A stretch of DNA of 16,372 nt from Acidobacteriota bacterium (GCA_021827245.1 JAKAWN010000116.1:1-16372); one strand, 5' to 3'. Positions 1 through 7,336 are shown, numbered from the stretch's first letter. The notes: generated from the letters alone by a model not told the origin. Made by a program: numbers and translations.

Positions 1-863
1 ACTCTCGTCAGGCCAAGTGGGGGAGTGGCCGTTGTGTTCTCACGTTGCCGTCCCTCAAGCAAGCAGTCCCGAAAGAACGCCGTCTGGTTTGTGGCCTCCC
101 TCTCGCTGTGCTCTATGAGAAGGTCGCAGAGCTCCGCGTAGGTCATCAGCCAGTAAGGAATCTCCAGCTCGCGGGCATCCACGTGCCGGACGATGGCATC
201 CCCGAATGCGTAGGAGTGCATCCCGTCGGATCTCTTCCAGCAATACTCGCCGTGTAAGTCAAGAATGATGATGTGGGCCCTTGGCATCACGGCGACGGTC
301 TTCTGCACAATGGAAGCGACCGTCCATGACTTTCCCGACCCGGTCTGCCCCAGGATGGCAGAGTGTCGACCGAACAAGTTCGTGGGGTCCAGACAGACCT
401 TCAGCGAGGGGTGCGATGCAAGCGTGCCCACCGCGAGGCCCTTCGACTGGAAGCGGTCGAACATCTTGGCGACGTCGGTTGAGCCGATCGCGTGGACTTC
501 CGCCCCTGTAGTCGGGTACCGCACGACGCCGCGCTCGAACTGGCCGTCCCCGATGATCGAGCCGACGGGCGTGAGTCGGGCGATTCGTTTTGCGAAGGGC
601 AATCTCGCGGTATCGTCGCCGGGCGTCTCGATAGTTGGCGCAGCAAGCGCTTCCTGTTCGGTCATGCGAGTCACAACAGCGATCAGGTGAATATCGTTTT
701 GCTTGATGGCGACGTACGAGCCAAGCTGTCCGACCAAAACGTCCTCATCGCCGATAGTAACGGTCGGCGCGTGCCCCTGTTCGTCCTCGACCAAGGTCGC
801 CATGAGGAGATTTCCTTGGACATCGACGAGGTGGCCGATCACTGTGTTGGGGTTATCGGACAT
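1..863 (-). CDS. HerA-type hexameric ATPase, SIR2-HerA defence partner (partial, C-terminus off the left edge)
   Basis: The frame from the ATG at 863 is open to the left edge (287 codons), so only the N-terminal half is seen. Residues 1-70 look like the small beta-rich HAS-barrel that opens HerA proteins. Walker A is GQTGSGKS (172-179), and Walker B is a run of I/L residues ending LDLHGEY (201-207, Asp202). HerA/FtsK-like ATPases form hexameric rings that pump or move along DNA. In the SIR2-HerA (Nezha) anti-phage system the HerA ring assembles with SIR2 subunits into a large complex that depletes NAD+ and cleaves nucleic acid. The start lies 3 nt after the SIR2 stop (TGA-TCG-ATG), which implies translational coupling. 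HerA's C-terminal part, including the arginine finger region, is not in the window. A housekeeping HerA paired with NurA is unlikely given the SIR2 neighbour. Confidence 0.9.
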   Translation of the reverse strand, partial: MSDNPNTVIGHLVDVQGNLLMATLVEDEQGHAPTVTIGDEDVLVGQLGSYVAIKQNDIHLIAVVTRMTEQEALAAPTIETPGDDTARLPFAKRIARLTPVGSIIGDGQFERGVVRYPTTGAEVHAIGSTDVAKMFDRFQSKGLAVGTLASHPSLKVCLDPTNLFGRHSAILGQTGSGKSWTVASIVQKTVAVMPRAHIIILDLHGEYCWKRSDGMHSYAFGDAIVRHVDARELEIPYWLMTYAELCDLLIEHSEREATNQTAFFRDCLLEGRQRENTTATPPLGLTR

Positions 864-866
864 CGA

Positions 867-1895
867 TCAGACCTCCTTGCATATCCTCTCAAAACGCCAA
901 AGATCGGAATGGCCGGGTCCCTCTGTCCCTTTCAGCGAGCACCGCGTCTCCGTCACCACAACCACGTTCGCCTTGGTGCTCCAACGATTCCAGGCACCGT
1001 TGGACAGCGCCTTCGTAAAGACGAGCAGGGTGAAATCCGTCCTCGCCAGTGCGGCCTCAATGACGGCGTTGACGTGTTCGTCGGAGAGGCCATAGCCGAA
1101 GCATGCCAAGCGGTTGATCGGAGTCGCGTTGAGGCCCAAGCACCCGCGGAAGGTGGACCACAGTGCTGCATACGGCGGGAGCATCGTATCGGTCGCCTTC
1201 CTCCTCTGCGGGGGCACCATTAATCGCTTTGTGCCTGTCGGCGGTACCGACCCGTATGCGCAGCGCCGCACTCCGCGTTGAGGGCATTCGTACCACCCGA
1301 GGGAGCCGTGAAGCTTCAAGACGTGAATCGGCTTAACAGTCTCGTCGAACTGGCGCCCCTTATGCGTACCGCGAATCCGCCCGACGCGCTCCTCGAACAC
1401 AGCTGGATCGAAAAAGGCGTGCTCCACGCCGAGGAATCCGTCCGCTACCCGGACCTTGGCGGCCTCAGCCGCGCGTTCAACCAGCGGGTCGTAGTTTAGG
1501 TTGAACACCTTTACGCACGGGTCCGCGCGATGGGACAAGCGACGCACGAACTCAATATGCAGGTCGAGACTCGGGCTCTTGGAGAGAAATAGGTCCGCGA
1601 TTGCTGCCGTGACCAGATGACGATACGGCGTGTCCATTGCCCCGCCATCGTCGAGGAGGTCGAGGGCATCCTCGATCCCCGCCGCGCCGCCGTCAAGTTT
1701 GGCCTGAATCTCGGCTCGTTTCTGCGCGTCGGGAATCCGATCTCTTATGAGATCCCAAAGCTCGGAGGCAAGTGGATATCCCGCGTTGTCCAGGTATGAC
1801 GAACCAGCCCCGAGAAGGTAGCCGACGCGCTGAGCCCTCAGTTGCTCTGCGACCTTCGCCTCAAGACTGCATGTGAAGTCAGCCGCTACTGTCAT
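867..1895 (-). CDS. SIR2-family NADase, effector of a SIR2-HerA defence system
   Basis: This 342-aa protein has the hallmarks of the defence-type SIR2 fold. The NAD-binding loop GAGSS is at 29-33, NYD at 134-136, and LKLHGSLGW at 193-201 carries the probable catalytic His196. A second Rossmann motif, GYGLSDEHVN (267-276), comes near the C-terminus, as in SIR2_2 proteins. It lacks the Cys4 zinc module expected of protein deacetylases, which fits an NAD+-consuming role. The next gene starts 3 nt downstream and encodes a HerA ATPase, the exact partner in the SIR2-HerA (Nezha) anti-phage system. In that family, phage sensing leads to NAD+ loss and abortive infection, helped by HerA. The start at 1895 has only a weak purine stretch (AGAAG) upstream, and the leader contains inverted repeats that may control translation or transcription. 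The family call is firm; the activity is inferred. Confidence 0.9.
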   Translation of the reverse strand: MTVAADFTCSLEAKVAEQLRAQRVGYLLGAGSSYLDNAGYPLASELWDLIRDRIPDAQKRAEIQAKLDGGAAGIEDALDLLDDGGAMDTPYRHLVTAAIADLFLSKSPSLDLHIEFVRRLSHRADPCVKVFNLNYDPLVERAAEAAKVRVADGFLGVEHAFFDPAVFEERVGRIRGTHKGRQFDETVKPIHVLKLHGSLGWYECPQRGVRRCAYGSVPPTGTKRLMVPPQRRKATDTMLPPYAALWSTFRGCLGLNATPINRLACFGYGLSDEHVNAVIEAALARTDFTLLVFTKALSNGAWNRWSTKANVVVVTETRCSLKGTEGPGHSDLWRFERICKEV

Positions 1896-1905
1896 GTACT
1901 TCTGC

Positions 1906-1969
1906 GCCTAACTCACGTTTAGGCTGACTTGGATAAAAGCGGTTCTGGCCAGCCTAAGACCAAACCGCT
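1906..1969 (-). promoter_or_regulatory. Leader of SIR2-HerA with two competing hairpins / possible pseudoknot or operator
   Basis: Read on the minus strand, positions 1969-1938 form a 12-bp stem: AGCGGTT pairs with AACCGCT, and TGGTC with GGCCA including one wobble, with a single bulged base and a 7-nt loop TTAGGCT. A short T run follows (to 1935). The loop is perfectly complementary to AGCCTAA at 1925-1919. That segment can alternatively pair with TTAGGC at 1911-1906, closing a small hairpin just before the SIR2 ATG. So the hexamer TTAGGC or its complement occurs three times in 52 nt, in arrangements that exclude each other. The first hairpin plus T run could be a terminator for read-through from the S41 gene, an attenuator, or part of a pseudoknot. 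The repeats could equally be a protein operator. Confidence 0.45.
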
Positions 1970-2259
1970 GGTGGCGAGCCGTGGCGGCAACTGCTTCTGC
2001 TGCGGCGATGCTGATGCCTCGATTAGACTGCCGCTTTACGAGGGTCTTAAGGTATGTCTACAGGAGGGTAAAGTCAAGCGGTGAAGAAAATTTACAGCAC
2101 CTTGCCACCTCGCCGAGGTATTTGCGCGCTTTGGGTACTGGCGAATACTGCCTCTCATCGGAAATGCCGGATAGCTCCCCTGTGACGCCGTAGTGGTTAC
2201 TGGTAGAGTCCGCCGCGGGTTACTGGCAATGAGCGCTCTTGCCGCGCCCAGTCAGGCGC
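1970..2259. other. Spacer between S41 gene and SIR2 leader; no gene seen
   Basis: I find no convincing coding region here. A plus-strand frame (1981-2193, GTG start) has no Shine-Dalgarno sequence and no recognisable protein features. The 9-mer GGTTACTGG occurs twice at 2195 and 2218 (offset 23), and a related GGGTACTGG lies near 2133. These may be remnants of a repeat or protein-binding sites. Together with the hairpin at 1969-1938, this spacer separates the CHAT-S41 unit from the SIR2-HerA unit on the same strand. Confidence 0.4.
2049..2077 (-). promoter_or_regulatory. Possible promoter for SIR2-HerA
   Basis: On the minus strand, TTGACT (2077-2072) is a 5/6 match to the -35 box. It is followed after 17 nt by TACCTT (2054-2049), a poor 3/6 -10 box. 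It would give a leader of about 150 nt carrying the hairpins at 1969-1906. The -10 is weak, so an activator or another start may be used. Confidence 0.25.
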
Positions 2260-3495
2260 TCAAAGCTGGCTGACAACTTCGATGGCCTTTCCCATCTGCG
2301 TATCCCGGCCTTTTATCAGGGCTTCGTAAGAGAGTTCGACCGGGTGCTCTGGCTCGACTCCCCTGCCTTCGAGAAGAGTTCCTTGCCATGTAAAGTAGCC
2401 AGCAGTAGGTAAACCCAGGACGAAGCCGTGGCCAACTTTGAATGCCCCGCCACTGAGAAGCCGGCCCGGGGTTTTCGTTCCCACGATGGTCGCAAGGTGG
2501 TTTTCCTGCGCGAAACCTGCCAGCATCTCTGCGGCGCTCGCGCTGTGCTGATTCACGAGAATTACCACCCGCCCGTGGAACGACCGAGGACCTAGCCCCT
2601 CCGTGACTACCACAATCGATTTATCAATCAGGCCGTAGCGTATGATCAAACCGAGCAAGGCAATTTTGCGAGAGGGTATCTTGCCGAACCGTGTCAACTC
2701 TTCACGGCGGTAACCTTTGGCGGCTCGCTTCTTTGTGAGACTGTATCCGACGGGACGTTTGCCCGGCGTCAGGTAGCTCATCAACCGAAGCCCACCTATT
2801 CCGCCGCCCGTGTTTCCTCGCAGATCGACAATCAGGCGGGTGTAATCCCGTAAATCCGTCACTGCGCTGTCAATGTCGTGGGCCAAGTCAATGCCGATGG
2901 CTCCCGTGAACATCGTGATCTTCATGAGGCCGATGTTCCCCGGAAGCCTCGACCAGGCAAGCGGCCGGGGCTGGTTGATGGGCCGCTTCTTGGATTTCGG
3001 CGCCGGAACGTCCACGCGCATTGGAGTTCGCTCGCCGCTTCTTCGCTGGACGATGATATTGGTCGTTTCTGCGACCCGAAAGATGGGAGCCTGCGGAGGC
3101 AGAATCGGTTCGCCGTTTAGCTCCAGCAGTACGTCTCCGGGCTCAAGACCAGCAGCGTGAGCAGCGCCGCCTTCGTGAACGTCCTGGAACATCCAGTGCT
3201 CGCTTCCATTCAATGAAACCCTCTGAAAAGTCGCGCTGATCGAAAAGCGCGCTGGAACCTTGCGGAGGCTTTTGTGAAAGAAGCCCGTGTGGCTAGTCTT
3301 GAGTTCGGCGAGGAGCTCCTGAACTTCGGTTTCATAGCGTTCAATCGTTTCAGCCTCCAGAATGCGGGCCTGACGACTTTCCACTAAGGCGGGCCAGCTT
3401 GCACCGTTGAGGGCGGGATTAAAATGTTTTCTCTCAACCAGACGGCACACTTTATCAAAAACGTTCTGACGTATGTTCAAAGGAATGGTTGTCAT
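2260..3495 (-). CDS. S41-family (C-terminal processing/tail-specific type) peptidase with PDZ-like domain
   Basis: I start this 411-aa protein at the ATG at 3495 because that codon overlaps the stop of the CHAT gene (ATGA), a classic coupled junction. An in-frame upstream start would add 18 basic residues and no signal peptide. Residues 1-80 are helical. A PDZ-like domain follows (about 88-165, with AAHAAGLEPGDVLLELNG at 111-128). The S41 catalytic core comes next: DLRGNTGGG at 224-232, NQHSASAAEM at 315-324 with Ser320 in the nucleophile position, and VGTKTPGR at 338-345. The usual CtpA/Prc Lys of the Ser-Lys dyad aligns with Arg345, so catalysis may follow an S41 branch without that Lys, or be impaired. 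No export signal is visible, which is unusual for a family that is mostly periplasmic. It could be substrate, activator or downstream effector of the coupled CHAT protease. Confidence 0.85.
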   Translation of the reverse strand: MTTIPLNIRQNVFDKVCRLVERKHFNPALNGASWPALVESRQARILEAETIERYETEVQELLAELKTSHTGFFHKSLRKVPARFSISATFQRVSLNGSEHWMFQDVHEGGAAHAAGLEPGDVLLELNGEPILPPQAPIFRVAETTNIIVQRRSGERTPMRVDVPAPKSKKRPINQPRPLAWSRLPGNIGLMKITMFTGAIGIDLAHDIDSAVTDLRDYTRLIVDLRGNTGGGIGGLRLMSYLTPGKRPVGYSLTKKRAAKGYRREELTRFGKIPSRKIALLGLIIRYGLIDKSIVVVTEGLGPRSFHGRVVILVNQHSASAAEMLAGFAQENHLATIVGTKTPGRLLSGGAFKVGHGFVLGLPTAGYFTWQGTLLEGRGVEPEHPVELSYEALIKGRDTQMGKAIEVVSQL

Positions 3496-6197
3496 TTGGA
3501 TAAAGTAATCGGCTCGGAGCCGTCTCCTGTGAGGGTGAAGCCGGCCCAATAGACCGGCGCGCGTTTGCCCAACTGCTTAAGCATGTCCAGCTTCGCATCG
3601 CGCAGCGCAGTCGCCTTGCCTTCACCCTGGCCGAGATGGGTATAGAAGTGCTTCATCAAGTCCGCCGTGGAATCATCGTCCACTTTCCAGAGCGCCGCCA
3701 CCACGCTCTTCGCCCCGGCCATCAGAAATGCCTGGACAAGGCTGTTGTCACCCTCTTCACCCTCCGGCTTTCCTTTAGCTGTATCACAGGCAGAAAGTGT
3801 TACAAGATCTGCGCTCAGAGTCAATCGGGCAATCTCGCGCCCTTGCAGCAGCCCGTCGTCCTTGGAATGAGGATCGCGGCCGAGAACCAAGGCGGAACGC
3901 TCCGGGTAACGGGGCAAGGAGAATGCGTGAACGGCAAAGTGAATGATCTTGAAATTGCTTAGCGGCTCACGCTTGAACGCCGTTTTCGTGGCGCCTTTTC
4001 CCATCAATAGGACCGATCCAGGCTGACCCAGCGCCCGGCTCGCGTCGATAATTTCCTGTCGAGTAGCCGGCAGATTGCCGAGGTGACCGCCTGCCAAGTC
4101 GTCTAGGCCGCGCTCAATAGACGATAAGATGTGACCGGTCATCGTGCTGGCCGCCACGACCGGCGGCTGATAGGGGACATCGCCAACACCCAGAAAGGCC
4201 ATTTGGGGAGCAGCATTGCGATGCAACGTTCTGAGGAAGTAAAGCGTGGTTGCCGACGGCGCGTAGAAGACAACATGCGAGCGAAGCAGATAGTCTCCGG
4301 CAGCGTTTCGAAGGGCCTCGTAAGGCAGCCTGTTCAACTCCCCATCAGGGACGATGATCAGCTGCGTGGCTCGAAAAGCTTTCGGGATGGGCCCAATAAG
4401 AATGGTGTAAAGCTTTGCCTCGATCTGCGCCGCACGCTCCTGTGTCTTCACGCTGGACAAGTAATCTTGAACCAGCGCATCAATCTGCTTTCGGCCCGCG
4501 GGAAGCGCAATGATGCGGACGTCGTTGTGCGTGACTGCGAGGCAGAAGGAATGCGGGTCCGCAAGGACATATTCCAGCAATGATTCATCGGGCTGGAGAA
4601 TTTTCTGGAATTCGGGCAGCGGGATGCGATCCGTCGAGACGAGGTGCAAGGCCGGCTCGGTCGATTCCTGGCTATATGCAAGCCGTTCTTCAGCTTCGAG
4701 CAGGTTGTCGAGCAGCTTTGTTCTCCCCTGCACATCGTCGGACCGCATCAATTGCAATTGAAGCGTGGCCATCTGGCTTTCCAGAGCGCGCTCGGTGGGT
4801 GTTTCGTGTGTATTGACCGGGTGGTTGAGCAGCATGTCTGCCGACGTCCTCCCCCGCGCACGCTCGATGATAGTGAAGGCAGTTGCTGTCTCGTTCTGTC
4901 GTGCGGCCAGCGTAAAATCACCTAGATATATCGAGCTCATCGCGCTCAGCAGCGAGCTTTCGGTGTACGGTCCCGGGGAGCGGGCCAGCATGCCGTCCAC
5001 CACGTCCTCCGCCTGCTCGTAGAGCGCGTGCGCCTGGGCCACATGGCCGGTCTGGGCTTTCAGCTGCGCGAGCGCCTCCAGGTTTCTTGGCAGAAAGTAC
5101 TGGTCGCCCACCTTGCGGCTGGCGTCAATGCCTTGTAGCAGAGCTGCTTGCGCTTCCGGCAGCCGCCCCTCATCTCGGTAAATAGACGCAAGGTCATAGA
5201 GTGCTTCCGAGGCCATGCGGTAATAGCGCATCCCGATAGCAACTTTGCTCCCCTCTTCGATGTATGTGGCTGCACGGTCGCGGTCGCCCGTCTTGAGCGC
5301 CACCTCGCCAAGCAGCAGATCGATCTGGGCTGCATGGCCGGCATATGATTCCCTATTGGCTTCCCGCAGCGCGCTTTCAAGCAAGGTGTTGGCCTCCGCT
5401 GTCCGGTGGAGCGCCACCAGCACCTTCGCCTTGCCTTCGTATGCCATAAAGGGAAAACCTATGTCCGGTGTTGCGCGAGCCAGGCTGATGGCTTTGTTGA
5501 AGCAGCCCATCGCCTCCGCCTCCCGGTTGATTTCCCTGAGTCCGTCACCCGCAAGTTCCACGTAGCGGATTTCGCCCCCAACATCGCCCGTCGCCCGCGC
5601 CGTGAAGAACGCCTTCCCGACCATGAGCGAGGCGCGCTTGGGGTTTCCTGCCAGGAATGCCAATAAGCCAAGCTCGCCGGTCGCCCGATTCGCCCAGCCG
5701 TTTTCGCCCAACTGCAGGGCTAATGGTCGTGCTTCCTTCCAATCCTGCCGGGCGGCGGTAGTGTCGATTTCAATGTCCGTGTTTCCCTTGGAAACGAGAC
5801 ACCAGAGCCGAAGGCGAGGGTGCTGCTGGACGAGCGGTGTCCGAAGCTCGCCTGCGAGAAAATTCGAGATGTCAATAAACGACATCCCTTCAGCTTGCGA
5901 GCGGATGTAACCGACTTGGGCGTAGAGAGCGTCGCGGGCGTCTCCATTTTTCGTGAAGAGTTTCTGCGCCCGATGATAGAGCGGCCCGGCTTTTGGCCAG
6001 TTCAACAGCCAGGAAAGGTGATTTGCGGCGGAGAGCATTTGCTTCGGATTGTCATGATTGAGTATCGCGGCGACATCTGTTTTGGGAGAAGAGTCGAGAA
6101 AAAAGGGGCCGCGAACGAGCCAGACGAGGAACAAGATGGCCACGAAAATGAGGCCACCAAGAGTGCCGAGGACAACCCGTTTGACCGGCGCCTTCAT
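3492..6197 (-). CDS. Membrane-anchored TPR-CHAT caspase-like protease
   Basis: The protein is 901 aa. Residues 1-7 are basic (MKAPVKR) and residues 8-28 form one hydrophobic segment, which predicts a signal-anchor with the bulk outside the cytoplasm. Residues about 40-440 are an array of helical TPR-like repeats, which usually bind a partner protein. A charged, probably coiled-coil linker spans 450-535. The CHAT domain (about 540-895) carries IIPDG-type and NLPATRQEI motifs (about 613 and 707-716). Its catalytic pair is His757 in IIHFAVHA and Cys804 in LSACDTA. CHAT proteases belong to clan CD with caspases. Known examples are the TPR-CHAT subunit of type III-E CRISPR Craspase, which cleaves Csx30, and proteases that activate bacterial gasdermins. 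Here the only coupled partner is an S41 peptidase, not a gasdermin. The start is preceded by GGTGGAG very close to the ATG. The gene diverges from the PRTRC operon. Confidence 0.9.
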   Translation of the reverse strand: MKAPVKRVVLGTLGGLIFVAILFLVWLVRGPFFLDSSPKTDVAAILNHDNPKQMLSAANHLSWLLNWPKAGPLYHRAQKLFTKNGDARDALYAQVGYIRSQAEGMSFIDISNFLAGELRTPLVQQHPRLRLWCLVSKGNTDIEIDTTAARQDWKEARPLALQLGENGWANRATGELGLLAFLAGNPKRASLMVGKAFFTARATGDVGGEIRYVELAGDGLREINREAEAMGCFNKAISLARATPDIGFPFMAYEGKAKVLVALHRTAEANTLLESALREANRESYAGHAAQIDLLLGEVALKTGDRDRAATYIEEGSKVAIGMRYYRMASEALYDLASIYRDEGRLPEAQAALLQGIDASRKVGDQYFLPRNLEALAQLKAQTGHVAQAHALYEQAEDVVDGMLARSPGPYTESSLLSAMSSIYLGDFTLAARQNETATAFTIIERARGRTSADMLLNHPVNTHETPTERALESQMATLQLQLMRSDDVQGRTKLLDNLLEAEERLAYSQESTEPALHLVSTDRIPLPEFQKILQPDESLLEYVLADPHSFCLAVTHNDVRIIALPAGRKQIDALVQDYLSSVKTQERAAQIEAKLYTILIGPIPKAFRATQLIIVPDGELNRLPYEALRNAAGDYLLRSHVVFYAPSATTLYFLRTLHRNAAPQMAFLGVGDVPYQPPVVAASTMTGHILSSIERGLDDLAGGHLGNLPATRQEIIDASRALGQPGSVLLMGKGATKTAFKREPLSNFKIIHFAVHAFSLPRYPERSALVLGRDPHSKDDGLLQGREIARLTLSADLVTLSACDTAKGKPEGEEGDNSLVQAFLMAGAKSVVAALWKVDDDSTADLMKHFYTHLGQGEGKATALRDAKLDMLKQLGKRAPVYWAGFTLTGDGSEPITLSK

Positions 6198-6439
6198 ACT
6201 CCACCACCGTGCCTGCCATCATACGGCGGGGCGAGACAGGTTTCAACGGCTCGTCACCCGCCGCCGGTCACACGCGCTGGTGGATAACCATCCGCAGGCC
6301 TCCAGGCTGTGGTGCTCAGGGGCTACGGCCAGCGGAATCAATCCATCCAATGCGGTCTGCATAGCCCGTCCGCACCTTGAACCGCTCTATTCACCATTCC
6401 GTAAGCGAGAACTCAATTCCAATCCAAGGAGGAACTATC
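6198..6439. other. Divergent intergenic region between CHAT-S41 and PRTRC units
   Basis: This 242-nt spacer separates two oppositely transcribed units and must hold both promoters. I see no strong -35/-10 pair. TTGAAC at 6377-6382 with CGTAAG 17 nt downstream is a weak candidate on the plus strand. The PRTRC E ribosome site AAGGAGGA lies at 6426-6433, and its strength argues against the in-frame TTG start at 6377. Confidence 0.4.
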
Positions 6440-6901
6440 GTGTTTAGTGAACTCATGCCCCTTCTCGCGCGACGCACCGTGTTAATCACGGTGGCGCGTG
6501 AGAATGATACCACCCTGCGCGTGAACGTTTTGCCAAAGCGCGCAAACGACAGTGAAGACATTGCCATCACGACGCCGCTCAGTTTTGCGGGCACGCCGGA
6601 GGAGCTTGACCGCGATTTCGCCCGCGAACTCGCGGCTTACGTTGACGCCCACCAGCGCCTGGGCAGCACCCTGGCCGAGGCGAAAGCGGTAATGGAAGCC
6701 GCGGCCAAGGCAGCCCAGGAAGAAGCGAAACGCAAGGCAGAAGAAAGACGCAAAAGCAAGGCGCCCAGTTCCTCATCGGCCTCAACGCCTTCCGATCAGC
6801 CGGCCGCGACTGTTCCGGCAGACTCCGCGCAGCCTAGCACCACCGGCCTGTTTGGAACCGCCGAATCTGTTCAACCCCAGCAAGGAGGTCTGCGACTGTG
6901 A
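6440..6901 (+). CDS. PRTRC system protein E
   Basis: I choose the GTG at 6440 because AAGGAGGA (6426-6433) sits 6 nt upstream, and the resulting N-terminus, MFSELMPLLARRTVLITV, is the usual start of PRTRC E. The product is 153 aa. A conserved core covers about 1-75. A charged Ala/Glu/Lys helix (about 80-110) follows, then a Ser/Pro/Thr/Ala-rich tail that is probably disordered. PRTRC means ParB-related, ThiF-related cassette, a gene group found mainly on plasmids and integrated elements. The molecular role of protein E is unknown. Its stop overlaps the start of the next gene by 4 nt (GTGA), so E heads a coupled operon. Confidence 0.88.
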   Translation: MFSELMPLLARRTVLITVARENDTTLRVNVLPKRANDSEDIAITTPLSFAGTPEELDRDFARELAAYVDAHQRLGSTLAEAKAVMEAAAKAAQEEAKRKAEERRKSKAPSSSSASTPSDQPAATVPADSAQPSTTGLFGTAESVQPQQGGLRL

Positions 6902-7101
6902 AGATCACCCCTGCCGTTCGTGAATTTTCGTACATGGGATTGAAGCTCCCGGATATTAATCCGGCCCTTACACCCGAAGAAATAAAATCAGCTTATGCAA
7001 CCCAATATCCCGAGCTTGCTACCGCTGCCATCAACGGCCCCGAAGCGGTGGGCGACAAACTGAAGTATGACTTCGTGCGGGCTATCGGCGCGAAAGGCTG
7101 A
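6898..7101 (+). CDS. PRTRC system protein C, ubiquitin-like (Prok_Ub type)
   Basis: This 67-aa protein starts at a GTG that overlaps the stop of protein E (GTGA). A perfect AAGGAGGT (6882-6889) lies 8 nt upstream. The sequence reads as a compact beta-grasp pattern: a beta-hairpin (KITPAVREFSYMGLKLPD, 2-19), a helix starting TPEEIKSAYATQYPEL (25-40), then strands ending KLKYDFVRAIGAKG (54-67). From family knowledge, PRTRC C matches the prokaryotic ubiquitin-like (Prok_Ub) group associated with E1-like, E2-like and JAB proteins. The natural C-terminus is AKG, with glycine last, so the tail would not need trimming before activation by the ThiF protein encoded downstream. Whether it is really conjugated is inference. 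Confidence 0.88.
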   Translation: MKITPAVREFSYMGLKLPDINPALTPEEIKSAYATQYPELATAAINGPEAVGDKLKYDFVRAIGAKG

Positions 7102-7105
7102 GGCC

Positions 7106-7336
7106 ATGCAGAAGCCGAACAATCCATCGAATCTGACGCGGGAGGCGGTCCTTGCCGAACTTGCCGATCTGGCAGAGGGCCGCCACCCGGATTGTCAGAC
7201 TGTGACGGCGAGATTTATGCGGAGCGAGGAATGGAAGCAAGCCTCCATAATTTTGCGAAGTGCGATTCAGGCGGAATCCTGCCACCGCAGACACGGCGAG
7301 ATCGCGCCGCCATCCGGCTGGCTGCTGCCGGTCTGA
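7106..7336 (+). CDS. Unknown 76-aa protein between PRTRC C and F
   Basis: An ATG 4 nt after the PRTRC C stop opens a 76-aa frame whose stop shares one base with the ATG of PRTRC F (TGATG). That arrangement, within a gap that would otherwise be empty, supports real translation. The N-terminal 55 residues are predicted mostly helical (LTREAVLAELADLAEG and EEWKQASIILRSAIQ). The last 20 contain a single Cys-His-rich patch (CHRRHG) and end in WLLPV. I do not recognise the family. It could be a lineage-specific member of the cassette or an insert. The frame of PRTRC F is also open upstream to 7192, so an N-terminally extended F that overlaps this gene cannot be excluded. Confidence 0.5.
   Translation: MQKPNNPSNLTREAVLAELADLAEGRHPDCQTVTARFMRSEEWKQASIILRSAIQAESCHRRHGEIAPPSGWLLPV

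Noticed and set aside
492..1223. 243-aa plus-strand frame across the SIR2-HerA junction
   Set aside because: It is antisense to two genes with strong domain motifs, and its own sequence has no recognisable domain.
1981..2193. 70-aa plus-strand frame in the spacer
   Set aside because: GTG start without a ribosome site, no recognisable features, and an Ala-rich start typical of chance translation.
3496..3549. Upstream start for the S41 gene adding 18 residues
   Set aside because: The ATG at 3495 overlapping the CHAT stop is the standard coupled junction, and the extension is just basic sequence within the CHAT frame.
2260..6197. Type III-E CRISPR Craspase or gasdermin system based on TPR-CHAT
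   Set aside because: No Cas7-11, Csx30 or small pore-forming gasdermin-like gene is nearby; the only coupled partner is the S41 peptidase.
6377..6439. TTG start extending PRTRC E by 21 residues
   Set aside because: The GTG at 6440 has AAGGAGGA 6 nt upstream and gives the family-typical N-terminus; the extension has neither.
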